Positions 17,221 through 26,017 are shown, numbered from the stretch's first letter. The stretch is 64,000 nt of DNA from Nereida sp024640765 (GCA_024640765.1 JAHEEK010000004.1:186001-250000); one strand, 5' to 3'. Program-made: numbers and translations. The notes: generated by a model not told the origin, from the letters alone.

Positions 17221-18354
17221 TTAAAGTTCCAAATGCGCCTCGGCTTGGGCCAACGCAAAACGGTCCGTCATGCCAGCGATATAATCGGCCACCAATCTGG
17301 CGCGCTCCACATCTTGGGTCGCGGCGGCCACGTCCTCGGCCCACTCTTTGGGCAACAATTCGGGGCGGGCCATATAAAGCGGGAATAGCCCCTCAACCAC
17401 GCGCGTCACACGTTTGCGCATCGCAACCACTTCGGGCGCGCGGTACATCTGTTTGAACAAAAACGCGCGGATAACCTTCAAATCCGCGCACAAACTGGCT
17501 GAAAACTGCACCACAGGGGCGCCGTTGCTGCGTACTTGATCGGCGGATGTTATCCCCTCCAACAACCCGCGTGAGGTTTTGATCACATCAGCGACCATCA
17601 CGCCAAAAACGCGGCGCAGCGCCTCGTGACGACGCCGTTTAGGCGCAAGACTCGGATAGGCAGCATCCACCTGAGCGTAAGCATTGCCCACAATCGGCAA
17701 CGCACAAATATCATCATCGGTAAAAAGTCCCGCGCGCAAACCGTCGTGCAGATCGTGATTGTTGTAGGCAATATCATCCGACAGGGCCGCAACCTGCGCT
17801 TCGGCGCTGGCGTGGGTGTGCAGCTCAAGATCGTGACACGCGGTGTACTCCGACAGCGCAAATGGCCGCGGCTGCGGCACGGGGCCGTTATGCTTTGCGA
17901 TCCCTTCAAGACACTCCCACGTCAGGTTAAGCCCGTCGAATTCAGCATAGTGCCGTTCAAGTGAGGTTACGATTTTAAGCGCCTGCGCGTTGTGATCGAA
18001 CCCACCGTAAGGTTGCATTAATGCATCCAGCGCGTCTTCGCCTGTGTGCCCAAACGGTGTGTGCCCCAGATCATGGGCCAGCGCGATCGCCTCGGTCAGA
18101 TCAAGATCAAGGCCCAGTGCCCCCGCCATAGTGCGCGCCACCTGTGCCACCTCAATCGTGTGGGTCAGCCGCGTGCGATACGCATCGCCTTCATGTTCTA
18201 CAAAAACTTGGGTTTTGTGTTTGAGGCGGCGGAATGCGCTGGCGTGAATGATGCGGTCACGGTCGCGCTGAAAAGGAGACCGGAAGTCGTATTCCTGTTC
18301 AAAGACCAACCTGCCGCGGCTATCGCCGGGGGTGGACGCGTAAAGTGCCGTCAT
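17221..18354 (-). CDS. dgt: Deoxyguanosinetriphosphate triphosphohydrolase-like protein
   Basis: An HD-domain dNTP triphosphohydrolase (dGTPase-like, type 2) that cuts triphosphate from dNTPs to balance pools. The 377-residue protein shows FRRLKHKTQVF, the HD metal site AHDLGHTPFGHTGE and a second metal histidine/aspartate in DDIAYNNHD. It is divergent from the Fe-S carrier gene (47-nt gap) and leads the chain toward argS. Substrate preference cannot be read from the sequence. Confidence 0.93.
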   Translation of the reverse strand: MTALYASTPGDSRGRLVFEQEYDFRSPFQRDRDRIIHASAFRRLKHKTQVFVEHEGDAYRTRLTHTIEVAQVARTMAGALGLDLDLTEAIALAHDLGHTPFGHTGEDALDALMQPYGGFDHNAQALKIVTSLERHYAEFDGLNLTWECLEGIAKHNGPVPQPRPFALSEYTACHDLELHTHASAEAQVAALSDDIAYNNHDLHDGLRAGLFTDDDICALPIVGNAYAQVDAAYPSLAPKRRRHEALRRVFGVMVADVIKTSRGLLEGITSADQVRSNGAPVVQFSASLCADLKVIRAFLFKQMYRAPEVVAMRKRVTRVVEGLFPLYMARPELLPKEWAEDVAAATQDVERARLVADYIAGMTDRFALAQAEAHLEL

Positions 18355-18401
18355 GTGTCTGCCGTCTCTTGTGATGCCTGCCTGCGGTCTTATATGATGA
18401 G

Positions 18402-18758
18402 GTGTCTGATGTCACAACAGGTGCCTTTGCCATGCTCACACTGCCCCCCACCGTCACGCCCCGCGCGTTTGAACGCCTTGCTGAAATTGGCGCTGCCTCA
18501 AACGGTAAAGTGCTGCGCATCGCGGTTGAGGGCGGCGGATGCTCTGGGTTTCAATACGAGATCGACCTCGACATCCCCAAAGACGATGATCTGGTGCTCA
18601 GCGGCGCAGGCGAAAGCGTGGTGCTTGATCCGGTGTCTTTGCCGTTTTTGGCCGATGCGGTAATTGATTTCGAAGAGGAATTGATTGGCGCGCGGTTCGT
18701 CATCAACAACCCCAACGCGACCAGCTCATGCGGCTGTGGCACCAGCTTTTCAATGTAG
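18402..18758 (+). CDS. erpA: Iron-sulfur cluster carrier, HesB/IscA/ErpA family
   Basis: A-type carrier that delivers Fe-S clusters to apo-enzymes. Three cluster-binding cysteines are in place: C47 in EGGGCSGFQY and C110/C112 in SSCGCG near the end. From ATG 18402 it is 118 residues; an internal ATG at 18432 (MLTLPP) would give 108, which also fits the family, so the start is uncertain. It is divergent from dgt and followed 79 nt later by xthA. I assign ErpA rather than IscA or SufA mainly from the isolated location, so the symbol is tentative. Confidence 0.85.
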   Translation: MSDVTTGAFAMLTLPPTVTPRAFERLAEIGAASNGKVLRIAVEGGGCSGFQYEIDLDIPKDDDLVLSGAGESVVLDPVSLPFLADAVIDFEEELIGARFVINNPNATSSCGCGTSFSM

Positions 18759-18837
18759 CGATCAATCCGCGCCATAAGGCCCGTCAAAGTCGCAAAAAGC
18801 GCTTTCCGCCCGCCGTGGCCCGTGGCACAAGTGCCCC

Positions 18838-19617
18838 ATGAAAATCGCAAGCTTCAACATCAACGGGATCAAAGCCCGCGTGCCCGCCCTTCTTGATTGG
18901 CTATCCGAGGCGCAGCCCGATGTGGCCGTGTTGCAAGAGATCAAATCCGTGGATGAGGCATTCCCCCGCGAGCCAATTGAAGACCTCGGCTACATCGTGG
19001 AAACCCACGGTCAAAAGTCGTTCAATGGCGTGGCGATCTTGTCAAAATTACCGCTTGAGGACATCCAACGCGGCCTACCCGGCGACGAGACCGACGAGCA
19101 AGCAAGGTGGATTGAAGCGACTGTTGTTGGCAAGCAGGCGATCCGTATCTGCGGGCTGTACCTGCCCAACGGGAATCCGGTGCCTGGGCCGAAATACGAC
19201 TATAAACTTGCGTGGATGGACCGCCAGATTGCCCATGCAAAGAACATGTTACGCCAAGATATGCCGTTTTTGATGGCCGGTGATTACAACATTATCCCGC
19301 AACCCGAAGATTGCGCTAACCCTGCGGCGTGGGCGGATGATGCGCTTTACCGTCTTGAAAGCCGTACTAAATTTCGCGAATTGTGCGCCCTTGGCCTGAC
19401 AGAGGCGTTTCGTGCGCGCAACGCGGCCCCCGAACAATACACGTTTTGGGATTATCAAGCGGGCGCCTACAACCGCAATGACGGCATCCGGATTGACCAC
19501 TTTTTGCTGTCGCCCCAAGCCGCTGACCTGCTGACAGATTGTCAGGTAGACGCCGATGTGCGCGGCCGCGAAAAGCCCTCGGACCACGTGCCTATATGGG
19601 TCGAGCTGGACATCTAG
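18838..19617 (+). CDS. xthA: Exodeoxyribonuclease III
   Basis: An ExoIII-type AP endonuclease and 3'-5' exonuclease for base-excision repair. The 259-residue protein has the family metal and catalytic motifs in order: FNINGIKAR (residues 5-13), LQEIKS (Mg-binding Glu), GLYLPNG, GDYNIIP and the terminal SDHVPI. Length is normal. It runs convergent to the FAD monooxygenase gene, 21 nt away. Confidence 0.96.
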   Translation: MKIASFNINGIKARVPALLDWLSEAQPDVAVLQEIKSVDEAFPREPIEDLGYIVETHGQKSFNGVAILSKLPLEDIQRGLPGDETDEQARWIEATVVGKQAIRICGLYLPNGNPVPGPKYDYKLAWMDRQIAHAKNMLRQDMPFLMAGDYNIIPQPEDCANPAAWADDALYRLESRTKFRELCALGLTEAFRARNAAPEQYTFWDYQAGAYNRNDGIRIDHFLLSPQAADLLTDCQVDADVRGREKPSDHVPIWVELDI

Positions 19618-19638
19618 ACAGTACTTTTGGCAGAGCGG

Positions 19639-20811
19639 CTAAAATGCCGCTGTCACGTCATAGCCATAGAGCCAATTGAACTTTCGGACGGCAGAAGATG
19701 GCACAATGGCTGAACCACCTCGCAAAACTGCATGAGCTACGGCCTGTAGCGCTTTGTTTTTTATGTGATAGTTTCGCGCGTTAGCATTTGCCGCCTCAAT
19801 TGTACGCACGACCCGTGCACGGCGGATGTCTTGGAACAATTGCAAACCGCGCAGCACTGCTGCGCCGGATTGATCCCCCGATAGAGATTGCGCCAACGCC
19901 GCCGGCAAACACCACGCGTCTTCCAGCGCGAGGTTCGCGCCTTGGGCCAAAAACGGCAACGTTGGATGGGCCGCGTCCCCGACCAGAACCGCAGATGCAC
20001 CATTGACAGAACCATACCATTTCCGCGCGACAAGCCGCCGAAACAACCCCCAGATATGCACCTTCTCAACTTGAGACAGCCATTCTGGCACGGGGCCGCC
20101 GAAGTCTGCAAACGCCGCACGAAGCGCCTCTGGGTCATCAGGGGTGCTCCAACTATCTGCGGCCCACGTGCTGCGCTCTTGCACAGCCACGATGTTGCGC
20201 CGCCCGCCTTTCAACGGGTAACTCACCAAATGCCGGCCAGCGCCCATGAAAACCTGCGCCTCGGCGGGCTCGTCGGGATGTGCATCAATGATCGCGCGCC
20301 ACGCCACTTGGCCCGTGAAAAACGGCGGGGCATCACCGCCAAGACCCGCCCGCAGACCCGAACACGCGCCGTCAGCCGCAACTGTTAGTGCCCGCTCTGT
20401 ATGACGCGCACTGCTCGCCTCAATTCGTGCGTTCAGATTAAGATCAATCCCTAAGCTGTCCAAATCATGTGATAAAGCCGCAATCAGGTCCGCGCGACGG
20501 GCCATCAAAAACGTGCCATCGACGTTGGTGAAATCCATGCGCAGCACTTGTTTGCCGCGCTGGTTGCGCAAAACAACCCCGCGTCCCTCAAGGGATGTGT
20601 CGCGAAGGGCCTCGCCAAGCCCAAGCGCATCAATCACGCGCATCCCATTTGGGCTTAGCTGCAAACCCGCACCCAGTTCGCGGATCTCGGGCGCTTGCTC
20701 AAACACGCGCACGTTTGCCCCGCGCATCGCCGCAGCGCGCGCTGTGGCAAGCCCCGCTACGCCGCCGCCAACGACATCGATCTGCATGTGGTGAAGTTCA
20801 CTTTTCATCAC
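19639..20811 (-). CDS. FAD-dependent aromatic hydroxylase (salicylate hydroxylase-like)
   Basis: A single-component flavin monooxygenase of the para-hydroxybenzoate/salicylate hydroxylase fold, 390 residues. It has the dinucleotide motif GGGVAGLATA near the start, a second FAD contact in GACSGLR (family DG-type motif), and the conserved GDAAHPTLPFLAQGANLALEDA. The substrate cannot be read out; salicylate or 3-hydroxybenzoate-type rings are common for this group. No ring-cleavage genes are nearby, so it may act alone. ATG 20787 (MQIDVVGGG) is an alternative start. It lies downstream of dksA on the same strand but a terminator at 20851-20890 separates them. Confidence 0.85.
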   Translation of the reverse strand: MMKSELHHMQIDVVGGGVAGLATARAAAMRGANVRVFEQAPEIRELGAGLQLSPNGMRVIDALGLGEALRDTSLEGRGVVLRNQRGKQVLRMDFTNVDGTFLMARRADLIAALSHDLDSLGIDLNLNARIEASSARHTERALTVAADGACSGLRAGLGGDAPPFFTGQVAWRAIIDAHPDEPAEAQVFMGAGRHLVSYPLKGGRRNIVAVQERSTWAADSWSTPDDPEALRAAFADFGGPVPEWLSQVEKVHIWGLFRRLVARKWYGSVNGASAVLVGDAAHPTLPFLAQGANLALEDAWCLPAALAQSLSGDQSGAAVLRGLQLFQDIRRARVVRTIEAANANARNYHIKNKALQAVAHAVLRGGSAIVPSSAVRKFNWLYGYDVTAAF

Positions 20812-20850
20812 CCCGTCATAGCCCGCGCTTCGTCCAGGTGCAAAGCGGCA

Positions 20851-20890
20851 AAAGAAAAAGGCTCCCCCGAACTACCGGTGATGCCTTTTC
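20851..20890 (-). terminator. Intrinsic terminator of dksA
   Basis: On the minus strand, GAAAAGGC pairs with GCCTTTTTC around an internal GC-rich segment, and the T-rich run TTTTTCTTTT follows. It lies 33 nt after the dksA stop. Confidence 0.65.
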
Positions 20891-20922
20891 ATTATAAATT
20901 ACCGATCAGGCGGCGCTTTGCC

Positions 20923-21345
20923 TTAATCGTCGCGGTGTACTTTTTCGCGGCGCTCATGACGCTCCTGCGCCTCAAGGCTCATGGTTGCGATCGGACGCGC
21001 ATCAAGGCGCTTGAGGCTGATCGGCTCACCAGTAACAGAGCAATACCCAAACTCGTCCTCATCGATACGGCGCAAAGCAGCGTCAATTTTTGAGACCAGT
21101 TTGCGCTGACGGTCACGTGTACGCAGCTCAAGCGCGCGGTCTGTTTCCTCGGACGCACGGTCGGCTACATCGGGAATATTGCGCGTGCCATCTTGCAAAC
21201 CTTCGATGGTGTCGCGTGTGTCAGATTGCAGATCGTGCTTCCACGCAAGCAACTTGCGGCGGAAATACTCGAGCTGGCGGTCATTCATGAAAGGCTCGTC
21301 CTCGGCGGGACGATAGTCGTCTGGCAGAAAGGTCTCTGCTTTCAT
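20923..21345 (-). CDS. dksA: RNA polymerase-binding regulator DksA, single-cysteine form
   Basis: Binds in the RNA polymerase secondary channel and works with ppGpp in the stringent response. From ATG 21345 it is 140 residues, with GAGGGAAG upstream as ribosome binding site. The coiled coil (LEYFRRKLLAW ... DRQRKLVSKIDAALRRID) carries the tip residues DVADRASEETD. The globular domain keeps the zinc-finger fold positions but only one of four cysteines: the segment reads GYCSVTGEPI and later ATMSLEAQERHE, where E. coli has CxxC and CxxC. Cysteine-poor DksA proteins of this kind are known in other alphaproteobacteria. Confidence 0.92.
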   Translation of the reverse strand: MKAETFLPDDYRPAEDEPFMNDRQLEYFRRKLLAWKHDLQSDTRDTIEGLQDGTRNIPDVADRASEETDRALELRTRDRQRKLVSKIDAALRRIDEDEFGYCSVTGEPISLKRLDARPIATMSLEAQERHERREKVHRDD

Positions 21346-21369
21346 AGTAAAGCTTCCCTCAGTAATCAT

Positions 21370-21584
21370 GCCGCGACCCTGATATATGTAAAGGCCAGCG
21401 GTTCACGTGCCCCCTTAGCGCAAACGCCCCCGCCTGCCAAGGTCGAATTCGGCCAAAAACTGCATCACAGCCCTTGATAACAAGTTAATATCTGAATGTT
21501 TGTGCAACCTTTTTGTTGCCTGAATGAACTAAACTGATAAGTTATCCACAACGACGCGAAAATCGCGCGATACATGAGGCAGAT
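21370..21584. promoter_or_regulatory. Upstream region of the MoxR-type ATPase gene with a perfect DnaA box
   Basis: TTATCCACA, the consensus DnaA box, is at 21542-21550, 35 nt before the ATPase start. It may be chance. The rest of the gap holds divergent promoters for dksA and the ATPase, not resolved by eye. Confidence 0.4.
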
Positions 21585-22433
21585 ATGAAATTTACAGGCA
21601 CCGATGGCTATGTAGCCACGGACGACCTGACTGTTGCGGTAAATGCGGCAGTCACATTGCAGCGTCCCCTTTTGGTTAAAGGCGAACCAGGCACCGGTAA
21701 AACGGAGCTAGCCCTACAAGTTGCGCGCGCGCTGAAAACACCGATCATCGAGTGGAACATCAAATCCTCCACCCGTGCGCAACGAGGGCTTTATGAATAC
21801 GATGCGGTTAGCCGTCTGCGCGATAGCCAGTTAGGTGATCCAAAAGTAAACGATGTCAGCAATTACATTCGTAAAGGCAAGCTTTGGGAGGCCTTTGACG
21901 CCCCCGAACGGGTGGTGCTGTTGATTGATGAGATCGACAAAGCAGACATCGAATTCCCCAATGATCTGCTGCAAGAGCTCGATAAAATGGCGTTCCACGT
22001 CTATGAGACCGGCCAAACCGTTCAGGCCACGCACCGGCCCATCGTCATCATCACATCAAACAACGAAAAAGAGCTGCCAGACGCGTTTTTGCGCCGCTGT
22101 TTTTTCCACTACATCAGCTTTCCAGATCCCGAGACGCTGAAACAAATCATTGCGGTGCATCATCCTGCCATCAAAGGTGATTTGCTGAACGCGGCTCTTA
22201 CGCAGTTCTATGAAATCCGCGAGACGGACGGGCTTAAAAAAAAGCCATCAACCTCTGAAGTGCTGGATTGGCTGAAGCTGCTCTTGGCCGAAGATCTGAC
22301 GGCGCAAGACTTGAAACGCGAGGGCGCCAATGCGCTGCCAAAACTTCACGGCGCGCTTTTGAAAAACGAGCAAGACGTGCATTTGTTCGAACGGCTCGCG
22401 TTTATGGCGCGCAGCCAAACAGGGCGGCGGTAA
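21585..22433 (+). CDS. MoxR-type AAA+ ATPase
   Basis: A 282-residue AAA+ ATPase with Walker A GEPGTGKT (33-40), Walker B VLLIDEID (111-118) and sensor segment IIITSNNEKELPDAFLRRC. MoxR-group ATPases act as chaperones that mature protein complexes together with a von Willebrand factor A (VWA) partner; here the VWA gene lies 1.7 kb downstream at 24143, with a DUF2927 lipoprotein remnant and a small membrane protein between. The client is unknown. No dehydrogenase genes (as in methanol or CO oxidation clusters) are close. Confidence 0.93.
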   Translation: MKFTGTDGYVATDDLTVAVNAAVTLQRPLLVKGEPGTGKTELALQVARALKTPIIEWNIKSSTRAQRGLYEYDAVSRLRDSQLGDPKVNDVSNYIRKGKLWEAFDAPERVVLLIDEIDKADIEFPNDLLQELDKMAFHVYETGQTVQATHRPIVIITSNNEKELPDAFLRRCFFHYISFPDPETLKQIIAVHHPAIKGDLLNAALTQFYEIRETDGLKKKPSTSEVLDWLKLLLAEDLTAQDLKREGANALPKLHGALLKNEQDVHLFERLAFMARSQTGRR

Positions 22434-22613
22434 GCATCGTGCGCGGTGTGACCCTTTTATTTAACACGGCGCAGAGCGTCACATGCGGGCCCGCCCAAAA
22501 AAGCCGACAGCTTTGCACAAATGCCGCGCCATGATCGCGCGCGCACCCCAGAATTGCCGCAATCCAAAACCATCTCGCCCATCGTAGTTGTTATGTTGCG
22601 GGGCGTTACCTGA

Positions 22614-23963
22614 ATGCGGTCAATTGTGTTTGCGGGCTTATTTGCCCTTAGTTCTTGTGCCCCGACCAATACAAATTCAGTCACCAGCCGCGCGGCCGTC
22701 GATGTGCCTGCGGTTAAGGTCTTTGCCACGCCGCGCCCGCGCCGCCCCGTTCGGTCAAACCGTGAGATTACGCGTGATTTCATGGACCTGACGTTCCGGC
22801 TTGAAAGTGGCCGCACTGTACCGTTTTTCACACGGTTTGAGGGTCCTATTGAGGTACGCCTGTCCGGCGACGATCTGCCCGCCACCATCACCCGTGATCT
22901 TGAGACATTGCTGCGCCGCCTGCGTAATGAGGCTGGCATCCCGATTAGCCGCACTGACGCAGACAACGCGCAGATCAACATCGAAATCATCCCTGCCCGC
23001 CAGTTGAAAAGCCTTGTGCCCAATGCTGCGTGTTTTGTGGTGCCGGGCGTTGCAACGTGGGATGCCTAAAAAAAGCGCACCGCAGTGACGCCCTTGATTG
23101 GACGCAACTACAGACCCGTTCAAACATTGCGGTTTTTTTGCCATCAGGTACCAGCTCCCAAGAAATGCGCGACTGTCTACACGAAGAAGTGGCACAAGGT
23201 TTTGGCCCGCTGAATGACCTTTACCGCCTTTCAGACAGCACTTTTAATGATGACAACTTTCATACGGTTTTGACCGGTTTTGACATGCTGATCCTGCGTG
23301 CGACCTATGCGCCCGAATTGCGCAGCGGCATGAGCCCCGCCCAAGTGCGCGCAAGACTGCCGGCTATTCTGGCCCGCCTCAACCCGCGCGGGCAAGGCAT
23401 TGGCAACAGCCAACGCACATCAACGCCGCGCAAATGGAGCGACGCTGTCACCACGGCGCTGCAGCGTGCCTGCGCGTATCAAGTCCATCAATGAGGCCAT
23501 GCGCATTGCCCAGGCAGAAGGTTGGACCGATGCCCGCAGTGCATTGGGCCATTTCATCAAAGGCAGGCTGCATATGGGCAGTGACAATGCCCGCGCATTC
23601 AGCCACTTCCGCCAAGCGGATGCGATCTATGCCACCCTTCCTGATGCGGCACTACAACGCGCCCATGTTGGCGTCCACATGGCCGCGTTTTCGCTCACCC
23701 AAGGGGACGGCGAAGCCGCCGTGGCGTGGGTTGATCGTCACTTAAACGCCGCACAAACCTCTGAAAATGCGGCACTTTTGGCGACACTCATGATGCTAAA
23801 GGCTGAAGGTCTTAGCCAACAAGGCCGCGCATCGGCGGCACAGCTTGTCAGGGTGGACAGTTTGGGGTGGGCGCGCTACGGGTTTGGCACAGAGAAAGAA
23901 GTGAGCGCGCGCCTCAAAGAGATCGCCTCGCTCTCTCCACAGATTTGGCGCAGCGGAGGATAA
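22614..23963 (+). pseudogene. DUF2927 domain lipoprotein, two frameshifts
   Basis: The ATG at 22614 starts a lipoprotein signal (FAGLFALSSC) and a DUF2927 domain (LTFRLESGRTVPFFTRFEGPI). The frame ends at a TAA (23067-23069) inside a run of seven A residues. Adding back one base (TAC or TAT in place of TA) restores WDAYKKAHRSDALDWTQLQTRS, and the domain continues (RDCLHEEVAQGFGPLNDLYRL) in the new frame to about 23470. There a further one-base change is needed to reach the C-terminal helical repeat part ending at 23963. Repaired length is about 449 residues. It is embedded between a MoxR ATPase and its VWA partner, so its loss could disable that system. Confidence 0.85.
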
Positions 23964-23969
23964 TTCCCT

Positions 23970-24143
23970 ATGATCTCATTCCCCCTTCTTATGCTTTTGG
24001 CATTCATCGTTGGCGGCATATTTGGCGCGATCATTGCCAAACTGCGCGGCGGTGCGCGCAAAGACATGGTGCACTACTTTTTCGTGTGGGGCGTCATTGC
24101 ATTTATCATCATGACCGTGGGCGGAACGCTCGCCGCGCGCTGA
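23970..24143 (+). CDS. 57-residue two-helix membrane protein
   Basis: ATG 23970 opens a 57-codon frame with two hydrophobic helices (PLLMLLAFIVGGIFGAIIA and HYFFVWGVIAFIIMTVGGTL) joined by a short basic loop (KLRGGARKDM), so both ends probably face the periplasm. Its stop TGA overlaps the ATG of the VWA gene (TGATG at 24141-24145), which implies translational coupling. It follows the DUF2927 remnant by 6 nt. I do not recognise a named family. Its position suggests a membrane component of the MoxR-VWA system. Confidence 0.75.
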   Translation: MISFPLLMLLAFIVGGIFGAIIAKLRGGARKDMVHYFFVWGVIAFIIMTVGGTLAAR

Positions 24144-25324
24144 TGTTTCTGCCGTTTTTCGAAAACCTAAGACGTCACGGGGTCCCTGCGACCCTGCGCG
24201 AGTTTTTGGCGTTTCTAGACGGTATGGCAGCGGGTCTTGCCACATATGATGCGGACGGGTTTTACTATCTGGCGCGGCTTACCTTGGTCAAAGACGAGCG
24301 GCATTTGGACAAGTTCGACCGTGCCTTTGCAGCCAGCTTTTCCGGCCTTGATGAGATCAGTGCCCAAGACGTGCTCAACGCAGTTGATATCCCTGACGAA
24401 TGGCTGCGCAAGATGGCCGAAAAACACCTTAGCCCCGAAGAGCGCGCAGAGATTGACGCACTTGGCGGGTTTGAGGCGTTGATGGACACGCTGAAAAAGC
24501 GCCTTGAGGAACAAAAAGGCCGCCACCAAGGGGGCAGCAAGTGGATCGGCACTGCGGGCACCTCGCCTTTTGGTGCGCATGGCTACAACCCCGAAGGTGT
24601 GCGCATCGGGCAAAACGAAAGTCGCCACCAACGTGCGGTCAAAGTTTGGGACAAGCGCACGTTTCGCAACCTCGACGACAGTGTCGAATTGGGCACCCGT
24701 AATATCAAAGTCGCCCTCAAACGGTTAAGACGATGGGCGCGTGATGGCGCAAGTGAAGAGTTTGATCTGGACGGAACTGTCAACGCCACGGCCAATGCCG
24801 GCTACCTTGATGTCAAAACCCGCCCCGAGCGGCGCAATGCCGTAAAAGTATTGCTTTTCTTTGATGTTGGCGGATCAATGGACGCCCATATCAAAGTGGT
24901 AGAAGAGCTGTTCAGTGCCGCAAAATCGGAATTCAAACAGCTTGAACATTTTTACTTCCACAACTGCCTTTACGAAAGCGTGTGGCGCGACAACGCACGC
25001 CGGTGGGACGATAAAATTCCAACGGCGGAAATATTGCGCACATATGGACCCGACTACAAATGCATCTTCGTCGGCGATGCCAGCATGTCCCCCTATGAAA
25101 TCGCCTACATCGGCAGCGCGAATGAATATTGGAACGATGAGGCCGGTCACACATGGCTCAACCGTGCGCGCGCGCAATGGGCCGATCACCTTTGGATCAA
25201 CCCTGTGCCCGAGGCCTATTGGGATTACACCCAATCCATCGGGATGATCCGCGAGATATTCGAAAACCAAATGGTGCCAATGACCCCCGATGGGCTGACG
25301 CGCGGTATGAAGCTGCTTGGCTAA
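24143..25324 (+). CDS. VWA domain protein (CoxE-like), MoxR partner
   Basis: A 393-residue protein with an N-terminal helical region of ~230 residues and a C-terminal VWA domain. It is the usual partner of MoxR-type ATPases, thought to present client proteins. The metal-site motif at 241-245 reads DVGGS rather than the canonical DxSxS, so the first serine of the metal site is glycine; this variation is found in CoxE-like proteins. The central segment KRTFRNLDDSVELGTRNIKVAL is characteristic. The start at 24143 was chosen over the more upstream open frame because of the TGATG overlap with the preceding small gene. Confidence 0.88.
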   Translation: MFLPFFENLRRHGVPATLREFLAFLDGMAAGLATYDADGFYYLARLTLVKDERHLDKFDRAFAASFSGLDEISAQDVLNAVDIPDEWLRKMAEKHLSPEERAEIDALGGFEALMDTLKKRLEEQKGRHQGGSKWIGTAGTSPFGAHGYNPEGVRIGQNESRHQRAVKVWDKRTFRNLDDSVELGTRNIKVALKRLRRWARDGASEEFDLDGTVNATANAGYLDVKTRPERRNAVKVLLFFDVGGSMDAHIKVVEELFSAAKSEFKQLEHFYFHNCLYESVWRDNARRWDDKIPTAEILRTYGPDYKCIFVGDASMSPYEIAYIGSANEYWNDEAGHTWLNRARAQWADHLWINPVPEAYWDYTQSIGMIREIFENQMVPMTPDGLTRGMKLLG

Positions 25325-25338
25325 GCCTTCGCGGCCTT

Positions 25339-25374
25339 TTTTTGGTAACAATCAACTTTTTGGTAACAATCAAC
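25339..25374. repeat. Perfect 18-bp tandem duplication
   Basis: TTTTTGGTAACAATCAAC occurs twice head to tail (25339-25356 and 25357-25374), 15 nt after the VWA gene stop. The T-run at 25337-25343 after GGCCTTCGCGGCC-like sequence may also serve as a terminator. Confidence 0.9.
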
Positions 25375-25562
25375 GCGCGTTACAGCCATTTCCCACACAA
25401 AACTGTGATGTGCAGCCGTGCACGGATCACAAGGCCGTGGCGCAGGGTGACAGCACGCATTTTGCAGCCCATATGCTGATGCAGGTTCACACGGAAGACC
25501 ACCCCGCTTGTCACCTGACAGGGTCGGAGTTGGCCCAACAAATGTAAAAGGAGGACCTCACG

Positions 25563-25892
25563 ATGACACGTTCACAGACCCTTCTTAATGGTCACTCATT
25601 CAAAAACGCAGCTCTTGCACTGGTGCTTGGATTGGGCGCGTCCCTTGGCGCTACGACCGTCGCCAGCGCAGATCAGCTTGCGCGTTCCGCAGGCGTTGAG
25701 CCAGGCGTTTATCCAAAGGCTGTTTTGATGCAAATCGTGCAAGCCAAAGCCGATAACAACACAGCACAGCCGACGCATATTTTGCGCGAAGCAAACGCCA
25801 AGAAAGCGGACCCGGCCCAAGCATTTGTGCTGACAGTCTCGGCCGACGAAGCAAAAGTAGGTGAGCACCTGTTTGATCCACGGCGGTTCTAA
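25563..25892 (+). CDS. Small secreted protein of unknown function
   Basis: A 109-residue protein with a strong ribosome binding site (AAGGAGG, 25550-25556). The N-terminus has a long n-region and a clear export signal (LALVLGLGASLGATTVASA), leaving a mature part of about 72 residues without cysteines. The mature part is polar (QLARSAGVEPGVYPKAVLMQI) and has no domain I recognise. I recall short roseobacter proteins with a similar QLARSAGV start, so it is probably conserved in the family. It stands alone: 238 nt separate it from the VWA gene and a terminator follows. Confidence 0.7.
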   Translation: MTRSQTLLNGHSFKNAALALVLGLGASLGATTVASADQLARSAGVEPGVYPKAVLMQIVQAKADNNTAQPTHILREANAKKADPAQAFVLTVSADEAKVGEHLFDPRRF

Positions 25893-25902
25893 CGTCCCCC
25901 CA

Positions 25903-25935
25903 GACGGCGCGTGTGGTTAAAGCTGCTGCGCCGTC
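25903..25935. other. Inverted repeat after the small secreted protein gene
   Basis: GACGGCGC (25903-25910) and GCGCCGTC (25928-25935) form an 8-bp perfect stem with a 17-nt loop. No T-run follows on either strand, so it may stabilise the mRNA 3' end rather than terminate. Confidence 0.5.
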
Positions 25936-25956
25936 GCAAAAAGTATCGCCGTTACC

Positions 25957-26017
25957 GCGCCCTTGTTGAAAGGCCAGCCTTTGGGTTCGCCATCTTCAGC
26001 GAGGGCGCTTTTTATTT
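25957..26017 (+). terminator. Branched intrinsic terminator
   Basis: GCGCCCT (25957-25963) pairs with AGGGCGC (26002-26008), enclosing a smaller hairpin (AAAGG/CCTTT), and TTTTTATTT follows. It ends transcription from the small secreted protein gene. Confidence 0.6.
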
